Shown here: positions 18,702 through 27,320 of the stretch, piece after piece
Numbering within the stretch: the stretch's first letter is position 1
Layout: each line of letters opens with the position of its first letter
Origin: Streptomyces sp. NBC_00224
GTDB lineage: Bacteria; Actinomycetota; Actinomycetes; Streptomycetales; Streptomycetaceae
Direction of reading: 5' to 3'
Assembly: GCF_041435195.1 (NCBI RefSeq)
Contig: NZ_CP108106.1
Coordinates: 1,674,001 to 1,738,000 of the forward strand
Length of the DNA stretch: 64,000 bases
The notes under the pieces: model-generated
Databases searched by the model: none
The model's input: the letters and a program-made list of their open reading frames with translations, nothing else
What the model was told of the DNA's origin: nothing
Translations under genes and position numbers: made by a program

Positions 18702-19973
18702 TCAGCTCACATCACCCGGCACCACAACCTCCCCAATCCCCCGCAGCGCCAGATACTCCTTGTCGGAGGCGCGGGAGGCCAACACCGCGGCGGGCCGAAC
18801 CCCGTCCGCGACGAGCCGCGCGTACGCCTCGAAGACCGGTCCCCCGGGCGCACACACCGAACGGCGCGGCGCCACGACCTCGTCCCCCACGTCGACGACG
18901 AGCGCGGTCGTACGGGGCGCGGGCGCATGGACACGCCCCCGCCACTCCCGGGCCAGCCGGGCCACGACCTCGCCCGCCGGCTTGACCCGCCCGGAACTGG
19001 TCAACAGCCCGAGGCTGTACTCCAGTTCGGGAAAATCAGCCAGCGACCGATCCACATCGTGGGAGCACCACCAGGTGACCCCCCACAGATCCGCGCAGTC
19101 CAGCGCGTTCACCACGGTCGCCTCGGTGAACGCGGCCGCATGCCCGGCGGGGATCAGCGGGGCGGGCGCGCCGACCTCCTGGAGCCACACCGGCCGGCGC
19201 GGGTCGTCGGCCCAGGCCTTCGACAGCTCGACGAGGTACGCAGCGTGGTGCTCGGTGGCCGTGCCGGTGCGCCCGTGCGCCTGGGCCGTACCGTTGAACA
19301 CCCAGGAGTGCACGGTCGTCATGGCGCCGAGCCGGGCGGCGTGCTCGGGGGTGAAGGGCTGGTCGTCCTGGTACCAGGCGGCGTCGTACTCGGCGTGCAC
19401 ATGCGGCTTGCCGGGGGCGCCCTCCTCGCACGCGGCGAGCATCCGCCCCAGCCACGCCCCGGCCTGCGCGGGCGTGATGCGGTCGGGATCGGGGTGCGGC
19501 CCGGCCGCGAACTGGTTGATCTCGTTCCCGAGCGTCATCCCGATGAAGTTGGGCCGGTCCGCGAGCGCGCCCGCGAGGGTGCGCAGCAGCGCCGCCTGCC
19601 CGTCGAGCACGTCGGGGTCGGTGAAGATGCTGCGCCGGTGCCAGGTCTGCGTCCAGGCGGGCAGGAAGTCGAAGCTCGACAGATGGCCCTGGAGCCCGTC
19701 GACGTTGACGTCGAGGCCGCGTTCGCCCGCCGCGTCGGCGAGCTGGACCAGCTGCTCGACCGCGCGCGGCCGGATCAGGGTGCGGTTGGGCTGGAAGTAC
19801 GGCCACACCGGGAAGACCCGGATGTGGTCGAGGCCGAGCGCCGCGATCGCGTCGAGGTCGGCGCGTACGGCGTCGAGGTCGAAGTCGAGCCAGTGGTGGA
19901 ACCACCCCTGGCCGGGCGTGTAGTTGGCGCCGAAGCGCACGGCAGCAGGCATGCGGGCCTGTTCTGAAGGCAT
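18702..19973 (-). CDS. GH5 glycosidase, probable subfamily 18 beta-mannosidase
   Basis: A 423-residue (beta/alpha)8 enzyme without a signal peptide, so probably intracellular. Acid/base E151 lies in MTLGNEINQ and nucleophile E266 in WLQEVGAP, the clan GH-A spacing. The start (VRFGANYTPGQGWFHHWLDFD) and context suggest subfamily GH5_18, members of which hydrolyse Man-beta-1,4-GlcNAc, the last linkage left after endo-glycosidase and alpha-mannosidase action; the subfamily is inference. Neighbours fit: transporter upstream, GH85 and GH38 downstream on the same strand. A 21-base near-duplication spans the start, giving candidate ATGs at 19973 and 19952; neither has a strong ribosome site. Confidence 0.82.
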   Translation of the reverse strand: MPSEQARMPAAVRFGANYTPGQGWFHHWLDFDLDAVRADLDAIAALGLDHIRVFPVWPYFQPNRTLIRPRAVEQLVQLADAAGERGLDVNVDGLQGHLSSFDFLPAWTQTWHRRSIFTDPDVLDGQAALLRTLAGALADRPNFIGMTLGNEINQFAAGPHPDPDRITPAQAGAWLGRMLAACEEGAPGKPHVHAEYDAAWYQDDQPFTPEHAARLGAMTTVHSWVFNGTAQAHGRTGTATEHHAAYLVELSKAWADDPRRPVWLQEVGAPAPLIPAGHAAAFTEATVVNALDCADLWGVTWWCSHDVDRSLADFPELEYSLGLLTSSGRVKPAGEVVARLAREWRGRVHAPAPRTTALVVDVGDEVVAPRRSVCAPGGPVFEAYARLVADGVRPAAVLASRASDKEYLALRGIGEVVVPGDVS

Positions 19974-19987
19974 GCGGGTCCGTTCTG
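19948..19987. repeat. tandem duplication at GH5 start codon
   Basis: Two 19-base copies (19948-19966 and 19969-19987; 17 of 19 identical) lie 21 bases apart, exactly seven codons. Each contains an in-frame ATG and the same upstream sequence, so the start region has been duplicated. Confidence 0.7.
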
Positions 19988-20019
19988 TGGGCGTGTGGAG
20001 GGGCGGGGCCGCGGGGCTA

Positions 20020-20196
20020 AGAGCCTGTCTTTGAACCCCCGTCGTCCGCCCGGAGGGCGGGCGCAGCGGCGGTCGGTGCGTGCGATCGGTGTGCGGCGTC
20101 CCAGGTCATGTGGCGGAGCCACCTGTCCTGGGACACCGTGCGGCGAGCGTGCGTGCCGGGCGTCGCTGCGCAGACGGGGGTTCAAAGACAGGCTCT
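20020..20196. mobile_element. 177-bp MITE-like palindromic element
   Basis: Perfect 24-bp terminal inverted repeats (20020-20043 and 20173-20196; outer end AGAGCCTGTCTTTGAACC). The interior is also palindromic, with a central hairpin GTCCCAGG..GTGGC/GCCAC..CCTGGGAC (20098-20134). There is no transposase ORF. The outer end resembles ends of IS5-like elements of Streptomyces (from memory). No identical target duplication is visible (left flank CTAA, right TCAG). It sits between the transporter operon and the GH5 gene, touching the permease stop codon. A second, shorter relative is at 44046-44094. Confidence 0.7.
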
Positions 20197-21122
20197 CAGC
20201 CCTTGACGGCTCCCTCGCCGACGCCGCGGAAGAAGTAACGCTGCAGGCAGGCGAAGAGCACGATGAGCGGGGCGACGGCGATGACCGTGCCCGCCGCGAC
20301 GAGCCGTTCGTCGTTGGCGAAGGTGCCGTGCAGATAGTTCAGGCCGATGGTGAGGGTGAAGCGGTCCGGGTCGCTGAGGACGATCAGCGGCCACAGGAAG
20401 TCGTCCCAGGCGCCCATGAAGGCGAAGATGGCGACCACGGCGAGGGTGCCCTTGACGGCGGGCAGGGCGATCCGCAGATAGCGCTGCCAGGCGTTGGCGC
20501 CGTCGACGTACGCCGCCTCCTCCACCTCGTACGGCAGGTTGAGGAAGGCGTTGCGCATCAGCAGGACGTTCATCGCGCCGATGGAGCCGGGCAGGACGAC
20601 CGCGATGAGGGTGTTGTTGAGGCCGAGGTCCCGCATGGTGGTGAACTGGGCGATGATGATGCCCTCGACGGGGACCAGCATGGCGAGGATGAACGCGAGG
20701 GTGGCCGCCCGGCGGCCCCGGAAGCGCATCCGGGCCAGTGCGTATCCGGCGAGCGAGGCGCCGACGCAGTTGGTGACGACGTTGGCGGCGGCGACCTTCA
20801 GCGAGTTCAGGGCGTAGTCCCAGACCGGGATGGTGTCGGCCACGCGCGCGTAGTTGTCGAGGGTCGGCTGCCCCGGCAGGAACTTGGGCGGGGAGCTGAA
20901 GATGTCCTCGTGCGGGCCCTTGAGCGAGGTGGAGAGCTGCCAGAGGAAGGGGCCCACGGTGAGGGCCAGGACCATCAGGAGCAGGGCGTAGCGCAGCACG
21001 AGCTGCCAGAGGGGGACGCGCCGCCCTTCCGCGTCGGTGACGCCCGCCCTGCGGCGGCGCACGGCGGGCACCGGGCCCGAACGGGGCTCTGTTGCGGTGT
21101 CGGTGTCGCTGTCGGTCTTCAC
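20196..21122 (-). CDS. sugar ABC transporter permease (MalG type)
   Basis: A 308-residue inner membrane protein. After a charged, Thr/Asp-rich start come six predicted membrane segments beginning LVLRYALLLMVLALTVGPFLW. The EAA loop that contacts the ATPase reads EEAAYVDGANAWQRYLRIALP, the CUT1 MalG pattern. The GTG start overlaps the stop of the other permease (GTGA, 4 bases) and has GGAGG upstream, so the two are translationally coupled. Its TGA stop touches the end of the MITE-like element. Like many Streptomyces CUT1 systems the locus has no ATPase gene; a shared MsiK-type ATPase elsewhere would be needed. Confidence 0.93.
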   Translation of the reverse strand: MKTDSDTDTATEPRSGPVPAVRRRRAGVTDAEGRRVPLWQLVLRYALLLMVLALTVGPFLWQLSTSLKGPHEDIFSSPPKFLPGQPTLDNYARVADTIPVWDYALNSLKVAAANVVTNCVGASLAGYALARMRFRGRRAATLAFILAMLVPVEGIIIAQFTTMRDLGLNNTLIAVVLPGSIGAMNVLLMRNAFLNLPYEVEEAAYVDGANAWQRYLRIALPAVKGTLAVVAIFAFMGAWDDFLWPLIVLSDPDRFTLTIGLNYLHGTFANDERLVAAGTVIAVAPLIVLFACLQRYFFRGVGEGAVKG

Positions 21123-22090
21123 GCGTCCTCCCTCCGGTCCGCCCGCAGCACGAGCAGCATCAGTACGACGGTGACGACGAAGACGACCACGGAGATCGCC
21201 GAGGCGTAGCCGACCCGGCCGGTGAGGCCGGTGCCGACGCGCTGGACGAGCATCACCAAGGTGGTGTCCTCGCCCGCGGGGCCGCCGCTGGGCCCCGCCA
21301 TCAGATAGACCTCGGAGAAGACCTTGAAGGCCGAGACCGAGGAGAGCGCGGCGACCAGGACCATGGTGGAGCGCAACGCCGGCACGGTGACGGTGAAGAA
21401 GCGGCGCACCGCCCCGGCCCCGTCGACCGCCGCCGCCTCGTGCAGTTCGCGCGGTACGTTGGCCAGCGCCGCCAAGTAAATGATCATGTAGTAGCCGAGG
21501 CCCTTCCAGACCGTGACCGCCATCGCGCTGCACAGCAGCAGCCACTGGTCGCTGAGGAAGCCGACCTTGCCGACGCCCACCGCCTCAAGGACCGAGTTGA
21601 TCAGCCCCCGGTCGTCGAGCATCCACACCCAGATGAGGCCGACCACGACGATGGAGGCCACGACCGGGGTGTAGAACGCCGCCCGGAAGAAGGCGATGCC
21701 GGGGATGTGCCGCTGGACGAGCAGCGCCAGGAGCAGCGGCAGGATCACCAGGGCCGGGACCACGCCGAGGACGTACAGCGTGCTGTTGCGCAGTCCGGTC
21801 CAGAACATGTCGTCGTGCCACAGCTCGCGGAAGTTGGCGAGGCCCACGTAGTGGCCGGGCACCAGGGTGCGGCGGTCGGTGAAGGAGTTCACCACGGTGC
21901 TGACGAACGGGTACAGGCTGAACACCCCGACGACGAGCAGTCCGGGCGCCGCGAACAGCCAGGGGCTGGACGGCAGATGGCGCCGGATGCGGCGGCCGGC
22001 CCGGAGCGGCCCGGAGCGGGTGCTCCGGGCCGCCGGGGCGGCGGCGAGGGTGCCGGACGGGTCCGCCGTGGAGGCGGTGGGGCTGTTCAT
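21119..22090 (-). CDS. sugar ABC transporter permease (MalF type)
   Basis: A 323-residue permease with about 45 polar N-terminal residues and then six predicted membrane segments (SPWLFAAPGLLVVGVFSLYPF first, VVVFVVTVVLMLLVL last). The EAA loop is HEAAAVDGAGAVRRFFTVTVP. It begins 8 bases after the substrate-binding protein stop and ends overlapping the second permease start. Together they form the membrane channel of the importer that probably brings oligosaccharides released by the GH85 enzyme into the cell; the substrate is inferred from the enzymes downstream. Confidence 0.93.
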   Translation of the reverse strand: MNSPTASTADPSGTLAAAPAARSTRSGPLRAGRRIRRHLPSSPWLFAAPGLLVVGVFSLYPFVSTVVNSFTDRRTLVPGHYVGLANFRELWHDDMFWTGLRNSTLYVLGVVPALVILPLLLALLVQRHIPGIAFFRAAFYTPVVASIVVVGLIWVWMLDDRGLINSVLEAVGVGKVGFLSDQWLLLCSAMAVTVWKGLGYYMIIYLAALANVPRELHEAAAVDGAGAVRRFFTVTVPALRSTMVLVAALSSVSAFKVFSEVYLMAGPSGGPAGEDTTLVMLVQRVGTGLTGRVGYASAISVVVFVVTVVLMLLVLRADRREDA

Positions 22091-22098
22091 CGAACGGC

Positions 22099-23385
22099 TC
22101 AGCTCTGCTTCAGCAGCTGGTCACAGGCCTTGACAGCGTTGTCAAGCGCTTCCTTGGGGCTCTGCTTGCCCTGGAGCGCCTTGGCCACCTCGTTGCGCAG
22201 CGCGGTCTTCATCTGCTCGCTGAACAGCACCGGCGTGTAATTGGCCGCCGTCTTCAGGGACTTGGCGGCGGCGATCCGCACCCGGGTGTCGTCGGTGCCG
22301 TCCTCCTTGGTGAAGTACGGGTCGTCGAGCGAGCCCGCGGTGCTCGGGAAGATGGCGACCTTCTTGGCGAACTCCATCTGGCGGGTAGCGTCGGTCACGA
22401 AGTGCGCGAAGGCGACGGCCGCGGGCTTCTGCTTGGCCTTGGAGTTCACCATGACGCCCATGACGTACATGTTCGCCTTGCCGGTGCTGGTGACCTGGTC
22501 GGTGATCCCGATGTTCTTGTAGAGCGTCGGGGCCTGCTTCCTGAAGTTGGCGAGGTCGAGGGCGCTGCCCGGGTTCATGGCCACCGACTCGGTGAGGAAC
22601 TTGTGGCCGGCGGACTCGGGGGTGGCGGTCAGCGCCTGCGGGTCGAGCGCCTTGGCGTCGTACAACTCCTTGTACTTGGTGAGGAGTTCGACCCCCTTGG
22701 CGTCGTTGAAGGCGAAGCCGTCGCCGCTCTTGTTCATCGGCTCGACGCCGTAGCGCCCGAAGTCCTCGATGGCGGGCACGTTGGCGAAGGTCGCGATCTT
22801 GCCGTTGCTCTGCCGGGCCATCTTCAGCCCGGCCGCGAAGACCTCGTCGTAGGTCTTCGGCGGCTTCTCCGCGTCCAGCCCGGCTTCCTTGAACAGCCGC
22901 TTGTTGTAGAACATCGGGCCCGTGTTGAGGTACCAGGGGAAGGCGTAGGTGCCCTGCATGCCGGGTATCTGGTGGGCCTGCCAGGCGCCGGGCAGGTACT
23001 CCTTCCGGTACGCGGACGCCGCCTTGTCGAGGTCGAGCGCGAGACCGGCCTTCGCGAGCGGGGCCACCAGGTCGGGCGAGACGTTGACGACATCGGGCAG
23101 GGTGCCGCCGGCGGCGTCGGCGCTGATCTTGTCGGCGTAGCCCTCGGCGGGCCGGTCGACCCACTTCACCTCGGTGCCGGGGTACTTCTTCTGGAACTCC
23201 GCGATCACGCCGTTGAAATAGTCCTTGAAGTTCGCCTGGAGGTTCCAGGTCTGGAAGATGATCTTCCCTTCGACCTTGCCGGACGCGTCGGACGAACCGG
23301 AGTCGGAGTCGCTGGAGCAGGCGCTCAGCGGCAGGACGGTGGCGAGGACGGCGGCAGCGGCGAATGCCCTGCGGGAGATGCGCAC
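22099..23385 (-). CDS. sugar ABC transporter substrate-binding lipoprotein
   Basis: A 428-residue binding protein with a lipoprotein signal (RRAFAAAAVLATVLPLSAC, lipid-modified Cys near residue 23) and a Ser/Asp-rich linker. The body is a family 1 sugar-binding fold: IIFQTWNLQANFKDYFNG, GTLPDVVNVSPDLVAPL, YAFPWYLNTGPMFYNKRLF. It is the first gene of the transporter operon and is divergent from the LacI regulator, with two operator-like palindromes between them. GGAG lies just upstream of the ATG. An N-glycan-derived oligosaccharide is the likely ligand because GH85, GH38 and GH5 genes follow; other mannosides are possible. Confidence 0.93.
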   Translation of the reverse strand: MRISRRAFAAAAVLATVLPLSACSSDSDSGSSDASGKVEGKIIFQTWNLQANFKDYFNGVIAEFQKKYPGTEVKWVDRPAEGYADKISADAAGGTLPDVVNVSPDLVAPLAKAGLALDLDKAASAYRKEYLPGAWQAHQIPGMQGTYAFPWYLNTGPMFYNKRLFKEAGLDAEKPPKTYDEVFAAGLKMARQSNGKIATFANVPAIEDFGRYGVEPMNKSGDGFAFNDAKGVELLTKYKELYDAKALDPQALTATPESAGHKFLTESVAMNPGSALDLANFRKQAPTLYKNIGITDQVTSTGKANMYVMGVMVNSKAKQKPAAVAFAHFVTDATRQMEFAKKVAIFPSTAGSLDDPYFTKEDGTDDTRVRIAAAKSLKTAANYTPVLFSEQMKTALRNEVAKALQGKQSPKEALDNAVKACDQLLKQS

Positions 23386-23582
23386 GGTGTACGGCTCCTT
23401 TGCTCGGACCAGACGTGCGGACGGCGGAGGCCGGCCTCGCAGGGGGCCCGGGGGCTGTCCCCAGGAAAGGCGCGGTACCGGACGCTCACATCGGCAGACT
23501 TTGCGGTGCGATTCTTCAAAAAGTCAATAGGTAGCCCTAGTTGGATGCTGTACGTGCAGGTCATCGGCGTGCGATGGGGTAG

Positions 23583-23633
23583 TTGCAGCGATCTACTAAT
23601 GCGCTTTAGAGTCATAGGGCTCAAGCGCTTTAG
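23583..23633. promoter_or_regulatory. two LacI operators and the lacI-type promoter
   Basis: Two related palindromes, CTAATGCGCTTTAG (23596-23609) and CTCAAGCGCTTTAG (23620-23633), have centres 24 bases apart and match the CTNAAGCGCTTNAG-style boxes bound by LacI proteins. A plausible plus-strand promoter TTGCAG (23583-23588), 18-base spacer, TAGAGT (23607-23612) overlaps the first box, so the repressor should control its own gene and the divergent transporter operon. Confidence 0.75.
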
Positions 23634-23690
23634 TACGCTGGGGCATTCACCGGCCGCAGACCGGCCGGATCCAGCGGGAAAGGGGCACGG

Positions 23691-24773
23691 GTGACGGACA
23701 GCCCGCCGTCCGGCAAGCACACGCAGGCGGCCCGGCGCACTGTGGCGCGCCGCCCGACGATGAAGGACATCGCCCAGCGGGCCGGGGTGTCGGAGAGCGC
23801 GGTGTCGTTCGCGCTCAACGACCGCCCCGGCGTCTCCGAGGTCACCCGGGACCGGGTCCGCCGGGTCGCCGAGCAGCTGGGCTGGCGGCCGAGCACGGCG
23901 GCCCGGGCGCTCTCCGGCGAGGGCGCGGCCACGGTCGGCCTGGTGGTGGCGCGCCCGGCGGCGACCCTCGGCGTGGACTCGTTCTTCCTCCAGCTGATCT
24001 CCGGCATCCAGGAGGTCCTGGCGGAGCGTCAACTCGGCCTGCTCTTCCAGGTGGTGGAGGACGTGAAGGCCGAGTGCGCGGTGTACCGGCGCTGGTGGGC
24101 CGAGCACCGCGTGGACGGCGTCCTGGTGGTCGACCCGCGCACCGACGACCCGCGCCCGGAGCTGCTCGACGAGCTCGGGCTGCCGGGGGTCGTGATCGGC
24201 GGGCTGCCGGACGCGCACCCGAACCTGTCCCAGGTGCGCGCCGACGACGCCGGGGCGATGGCGGCGGTCGTCGGCAGGCTGTACGAGCTGGGGCACCGCA
24301 GGGTCGTGCACATCGCGGGCCTCGACTCGCTGGCCCACACCGACCGCCGCATCCGCTCCCTGCGCGCCGAGGCCGAACGGCGCGGCCTGACCGGGGTGCG
24401 CTCGGTGACCACGGACTACTCGGACACCGAGGGCGCGGCGGTGACCCGCCGGGTGCTGGGCGGAGAGGCGGCGCCGACCGCGCTGGTCTACGACAACGAC
24501 GTGATGGCGGCCGCCGGCGCCGCCGTGGTGGCGGGGCTCGGCCTCGCGGTGCCGGGCGACGTCTCGATCGTGTCGTGGGAGGACTCGGTGCTGTGCCGGA
24601 TGGTCCACCCGTGGCTCACCGCGCTCTCCCGGGACACCATCGCGTTCGGGCGGCTCGCCGCGCGGGAGCTGACCGCGCTGCTCGACGGCGCCGCCGCCCG
24701 GTCGGTCCCGATGCCGCTGCCCCGGCTGATCGAGCGCGAGAGCACCGCTGCTGCGCCGCTCACCCGGGCCTGA
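23691..24773 (+). CDS. LacI family transcriptional regulator
   Basis: A 360-residue repressor. The HTH is at residues 24-44 (MKDIAQRAGVSESAVSFALN), the minor-groove hinge helix at about 66-76 (RPSTAARALSG) and the periplasmic-binding-protein-like sensor domain follows (VGLVVARPAATLGVDSFF, GVVIGGLP, VSIVSWEDS). It is the local regulator of the probable N-glycan locus, divergent from the transporter. The inducer is likely an imported mannose-containing oligosaccharide (inference). GTG start after a GGGAAAGGGG ribosome site. The last 14 bases overlap the convergent phosphatase gene. Confidence 0.93.
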   Translation: MTDSPPSGKHTQAARRTVARRPTMKDIAQRAGVSESAVSFALNDRPGVSEVTRDRVRRVAEQLGWRPSTAARALSGEGAATVGLVVARPAATLGVDSFFLQLISGIQEVLAERQLGLLFQVVEDVKAECAVYRRWWAEHRVDGVLVVDPRTDDPRPELLDELGLPGVVIGGLPDAHPNLSQVRADDAGAMAAVVGRLYELGHRRVVHIAGLDSLAHTDRRIRSLRAEAERRGLTGVRSVTTDYSDTEGAAVTRRVLGGEAAPTALVYDNDVMAAAGAAVVAGLGLAVPGDVSIVSWEDSVLCRMVHPWLTALSRDTIAFGRLAARELTALLDGAAARSVPMPLPRLIERESTAAAPLTRA

Positions 24774-26880
24774 GCAGCAGGAGCGCCACGTCGTCGCTGC
24801 GCCCCTGGGTCTCCTGGACATGGCGTACGAGGCTGTCGGCGACCTCCTCCAGGGGGCGCCCGCCCTCGGCGGCGAGCCGGTCGGCGACGGCGGCCAGCGA
24901 CTCGTCGAGGTCGACGCCCGCGATCTCGATGAGGCCGTCGGTGTACAGGGCGAGGACCGACCCGGGCGGCAGCGCCACCTCCGTGGTCGGGTAGACGGCG
25001 TCCGCCTCGATGCCGAGCAGCGGGCCACCGGCCAGATCCAGCGTGCGCACTCGGCCGTCCGGGTCCCTGAGCAGCGGCTGGGGATGTCCGGCGCGGGCCA
25101 GCAGGGCGCGTCCGCGCGCGGTGTCCAGCTGCAGATAGATGCAGCTGGCGAAGCGCTCGGTGGCGAGGTCGACCAGGAGCCGGTTGGTGGACTCCATGAC
25201 CCGGCCGGGGGTCTGGCCGACGGCGGTGTAGGCGCGTACGGCGGTGCGCACCTGGCCCATCAGGCCCGCCGCGGTGACGTCGTGGCCCTGGACGTCGCCG
25301 ATCACGGCGGCGGCCGCGGTGCCGACGGGCAGCAGGTCGTAGAAGTCGCCGCCGATGTCCATGCCCAGGGTGGCCGGCAGATAGCGCGCGGCCACTTCGA
25401 GCCCGGGCAGGTCCGGCAGGGTGTCCGGCAGCAGGGCCTCCTGGAGGCCGTGGGCGAGCCGGTGCTTGGTGTCGTAGAGCTGCGCCCGCTCCAGGGCCTG
25501 CGCGATGAGGCCGCCCACGCTGGTCAGCACCGCGCGCTCCTCGGCCGTGAAGGCGCGCTCCTCGGCGTAGCCCAGCACACAGGTCCCCACGGCGCGGCCG
25601 GAGGCGATCAGCGGCAGATAGGCCCAGGCGGCCATGCCGTCGGGGGTGGCGTGCCGGACCGGGTAGAGGCGCTCCAGCTGCCGGCGCGACTCGAAGAACC
25701 CCGGTACGCCGGTGAGCAGGGCGCGCACGCCCGGCGTCGGGGCGGTCAGCGGCATCCCGTCGAACCTGTCCACCACCGAGGGGTCCTCGTATCCGCGCTG
25801 TCCCAGCACGTGCAGGCGGCCGCCGGAGGAGCCGAGCATGACCAGGGTCCGGCTGCCCACGGCCGGCATGATCTCGTCGGCCACCAGGTCGATCACGTCC
25901 TGTACGCCCACGGCCTCGGTCAGAGCGCTGGCCAGGCTCAGGACGTGCGAGATGGTCACAAGACGCCCCGGCCCCTCCCCCTCGTCGCGCGGCGGACGGC
26001 CTCCCCGGGGCGTGGCGCGGGCCCGGGTGATGCGCACGCTGAGCCCGGTGGTGCTGGGGTAGAGCCGGAAGGAGAGCCAGTCGCCGGGCGGGCGCAGCGC
26101 CACGAACGAGGTGATCCGCTGGCTGAGCAGCGCCGCCCGGTAGCGGTCCTCGTACATCGGGTCGTTCAGCCAGGGCAGGGTCACCCACGGCGGGGTGCCG
26201 AGCAGGCTCTCGACCGGGATGCCGAGCAGGTCGGCGGCCGCCTGGTTGGCGTACTCGACCCGTCCGTCGAGATCGAGCGCGCACAGCCCGTACGGCAGGC
26301 GCGCGGCCATCCGGGCGGCCTCGGCGGCGCCGCTCTCCCCCGGGGGCGGCTCCACGGGGCGCACGCCGGGCTCCGGCAGCACGGGTCTGCCCTGGCCCGC
26401 GGCCCACTCCATGTACTCGGCGAGCCGGTCGCAGGCGGCGCCGAGCCGCTCGCGCTCGTGGCGGGAGAGGTCCGCCGGGTGCGAGCCGGGCCAGGTTGCG
26501 TAGACGGCCCCGTAGACGGTGTCGGCGGTGGCCACGGGGAGCGCGGCCAGCGCGAAGGGGTAGGGCAGCACGACCGCGATCCGGGGGTAGCGGCCCGCCA
26601 TCTCCTCCTCGCCGCCGACCCAGACCAGACGCCGTTCGCGGGCCGCGTCGGCGACCGGGATGGGGGCGGCGAGCCCGACCCGCTCCCAGGGCGCGGCGAA
26701 CACCCTGGGCAGCCCCGCGATCGCGGCCATGACCAGGACGTTCTCCCCGCGATCGAGCACATAGACGGCACCGGAGTGCGCTTGGACGTCGTCCAGCAAC
26801 CCGGTCAGCACCCGGGACAGGACCGCCTGGTGCGGGGGCGCGCGGTCGGGCCGGGGCCCGGGCGCATCCCGGTCGGGCAC
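24760..26880 (-). CDS. GAF-PAS-GAF-SpoIIE (PP2C-type) serine phosphatase
   Basis: A 706-residue signalling protein. Order: a GAF-like region (about 15-175; GAVYVLDRGENVLVMAAIAGLP), a PAS domain (about 200-310; ARLPYGLCALDLDGRVEYANQAAADLLGIP), a second GAF domain (about 330-490) and a SpoIIE/RsbU phosphatase domain (about 500-706) with the metal-site motifs LGMDIGGDFYDLLP, VIGDVQGHDVTAAGLMGQ, YTDGLIE and GRSDDVALLLLRPG. Such enzymes dephosphorylate STAS antagonists in partner-switching control of sigma factors. The GTG at 26880 is chosen because GGAGGAGGTGG lies 6 bases upstream; the open frame extends 88 codons further as low-complexity sequence. No kinase domain, unlike the phosphatase at 28950. 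Confidence 0.9.
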   Translation of the reverse strand: MPDRDAPGPRPDRAPPHQAVLSRVLTGLLDDVQAHSGAVYVLDRGENVLVMAAIAGLPRVFAAPWERVGLAAPIPVADAARERRLVWVGGEEEMAGRYPRIAVVLPYPFALAALPVATADTVYGAVYATWPGSHPADLSRHERERLGAACDRLAEYMEWAAGQGRPVLPEPGVRPVEPPPGESGAAEAARMAARLPYGLCALDLDGRVEYANQAAADLLGIPVESLLGTPPWVTLPWLNDPMYEDRYRAALLSQRITSFVALRPPGDWLSFRLYPSTTGLSVRITRARATPRGGRPPRDEGEGPGRLVTISHVLSLASALTEAVGVQDVIDLVADEIMPAVGSRTLVMLGSSGGRLHVLGQRGYEDPSVVDRFDGMPLTAPTPGVRALLTGVPGFFESRRQLERLYPVRHATPDGMAAWAYLPLIASGRAVGTCVLGYAEERAFTAEERAVLTSVGGLIAQALERAQLYDTKHRLAHGLQEALLPDTLPDLPGLEVAARYLPATLGMDIGGDFYDLLPVGTAAAAVIGDVQGHDVTAAGLMGQVRTAVRAYTAVGQTPGRVMESTNRLLVDLATERFASCIYLQLDTARGRALLARAGHPQPLLRDPDGRVRTLDLAGGPLLGIEADAVYPTTEVALPPGSVLALYTDGLIEIAGVDLDESLAAVADRLAAEGGRPLEEVADSLVRHVQETQGRSDDVALLLLRPG

Positions 26881-27320
26881 GGCGGACCACCTCCTCCACG
26901 GCCGCGCGCGGACACCTCTGGAAGATCCAGGCTGCCCGCTCGCGGCCGTCCCCGCACGGCGAGAGGGCCCGGCGGCGGGGCGGGGCGGCCCGGCGGGAGC
27001 CGACCGGGGGACAGCTCCGCCGGGGTGACGGCGATTCGCGTGGAAGATCCCTCCGCCTCCGTTATAAATCGGACGAAATAACTGACGGATCGTCTGACCG
27101 GAAGAGAGGGCTCCGAGTGCGACAAATGCCCCGGTGGGGGCCACAGCAGCCCTTATGTGAAAGGCAGTTGAACTTCGACGGAGCCAACTACTTCTGGCCT
27201 GCTGCCTCGTTCACTCATCAGTGAGAGTCACTTCATGTGGGCAGCGTGTGACGTATCAGCGCAAGCCATGTCCACACCATCTAATTTTCGACGCACCTTC
27301 CCACCCATGAAGGAAGCCTC
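26881..27320. other. intergenic region between divergent phosphatase and glycosidase genes
   Basis: About 440 bases. Positions 27058-27085 are strikingly AT-rich (TTATAAATC on the plus strand), a candidate promoter zone for the phosphatase, and 27200-27300 holds the upstream region of the glycosidase gene. A continuing minus-strand open frame to 27144 has no ribosome site and looks non-coding. No clear operator was found. Confidence 0.5.

Noticed and set aside
19775..20185. ORF starting MNPRLRSDAR overlapping the palindromic element
   Set aside because: Created by the element end read in frame; a similar start (MNPRLRPDAR) arises at the second copy near 44081, showing it is repeat-derived rather than a gene.
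24488..26899. 803-codon alternative frame over the SpoIIE gene
   Set aside because: Arg-rich translation without domains; the overlapping frame has full PAS, GAF and PP2C motifs.
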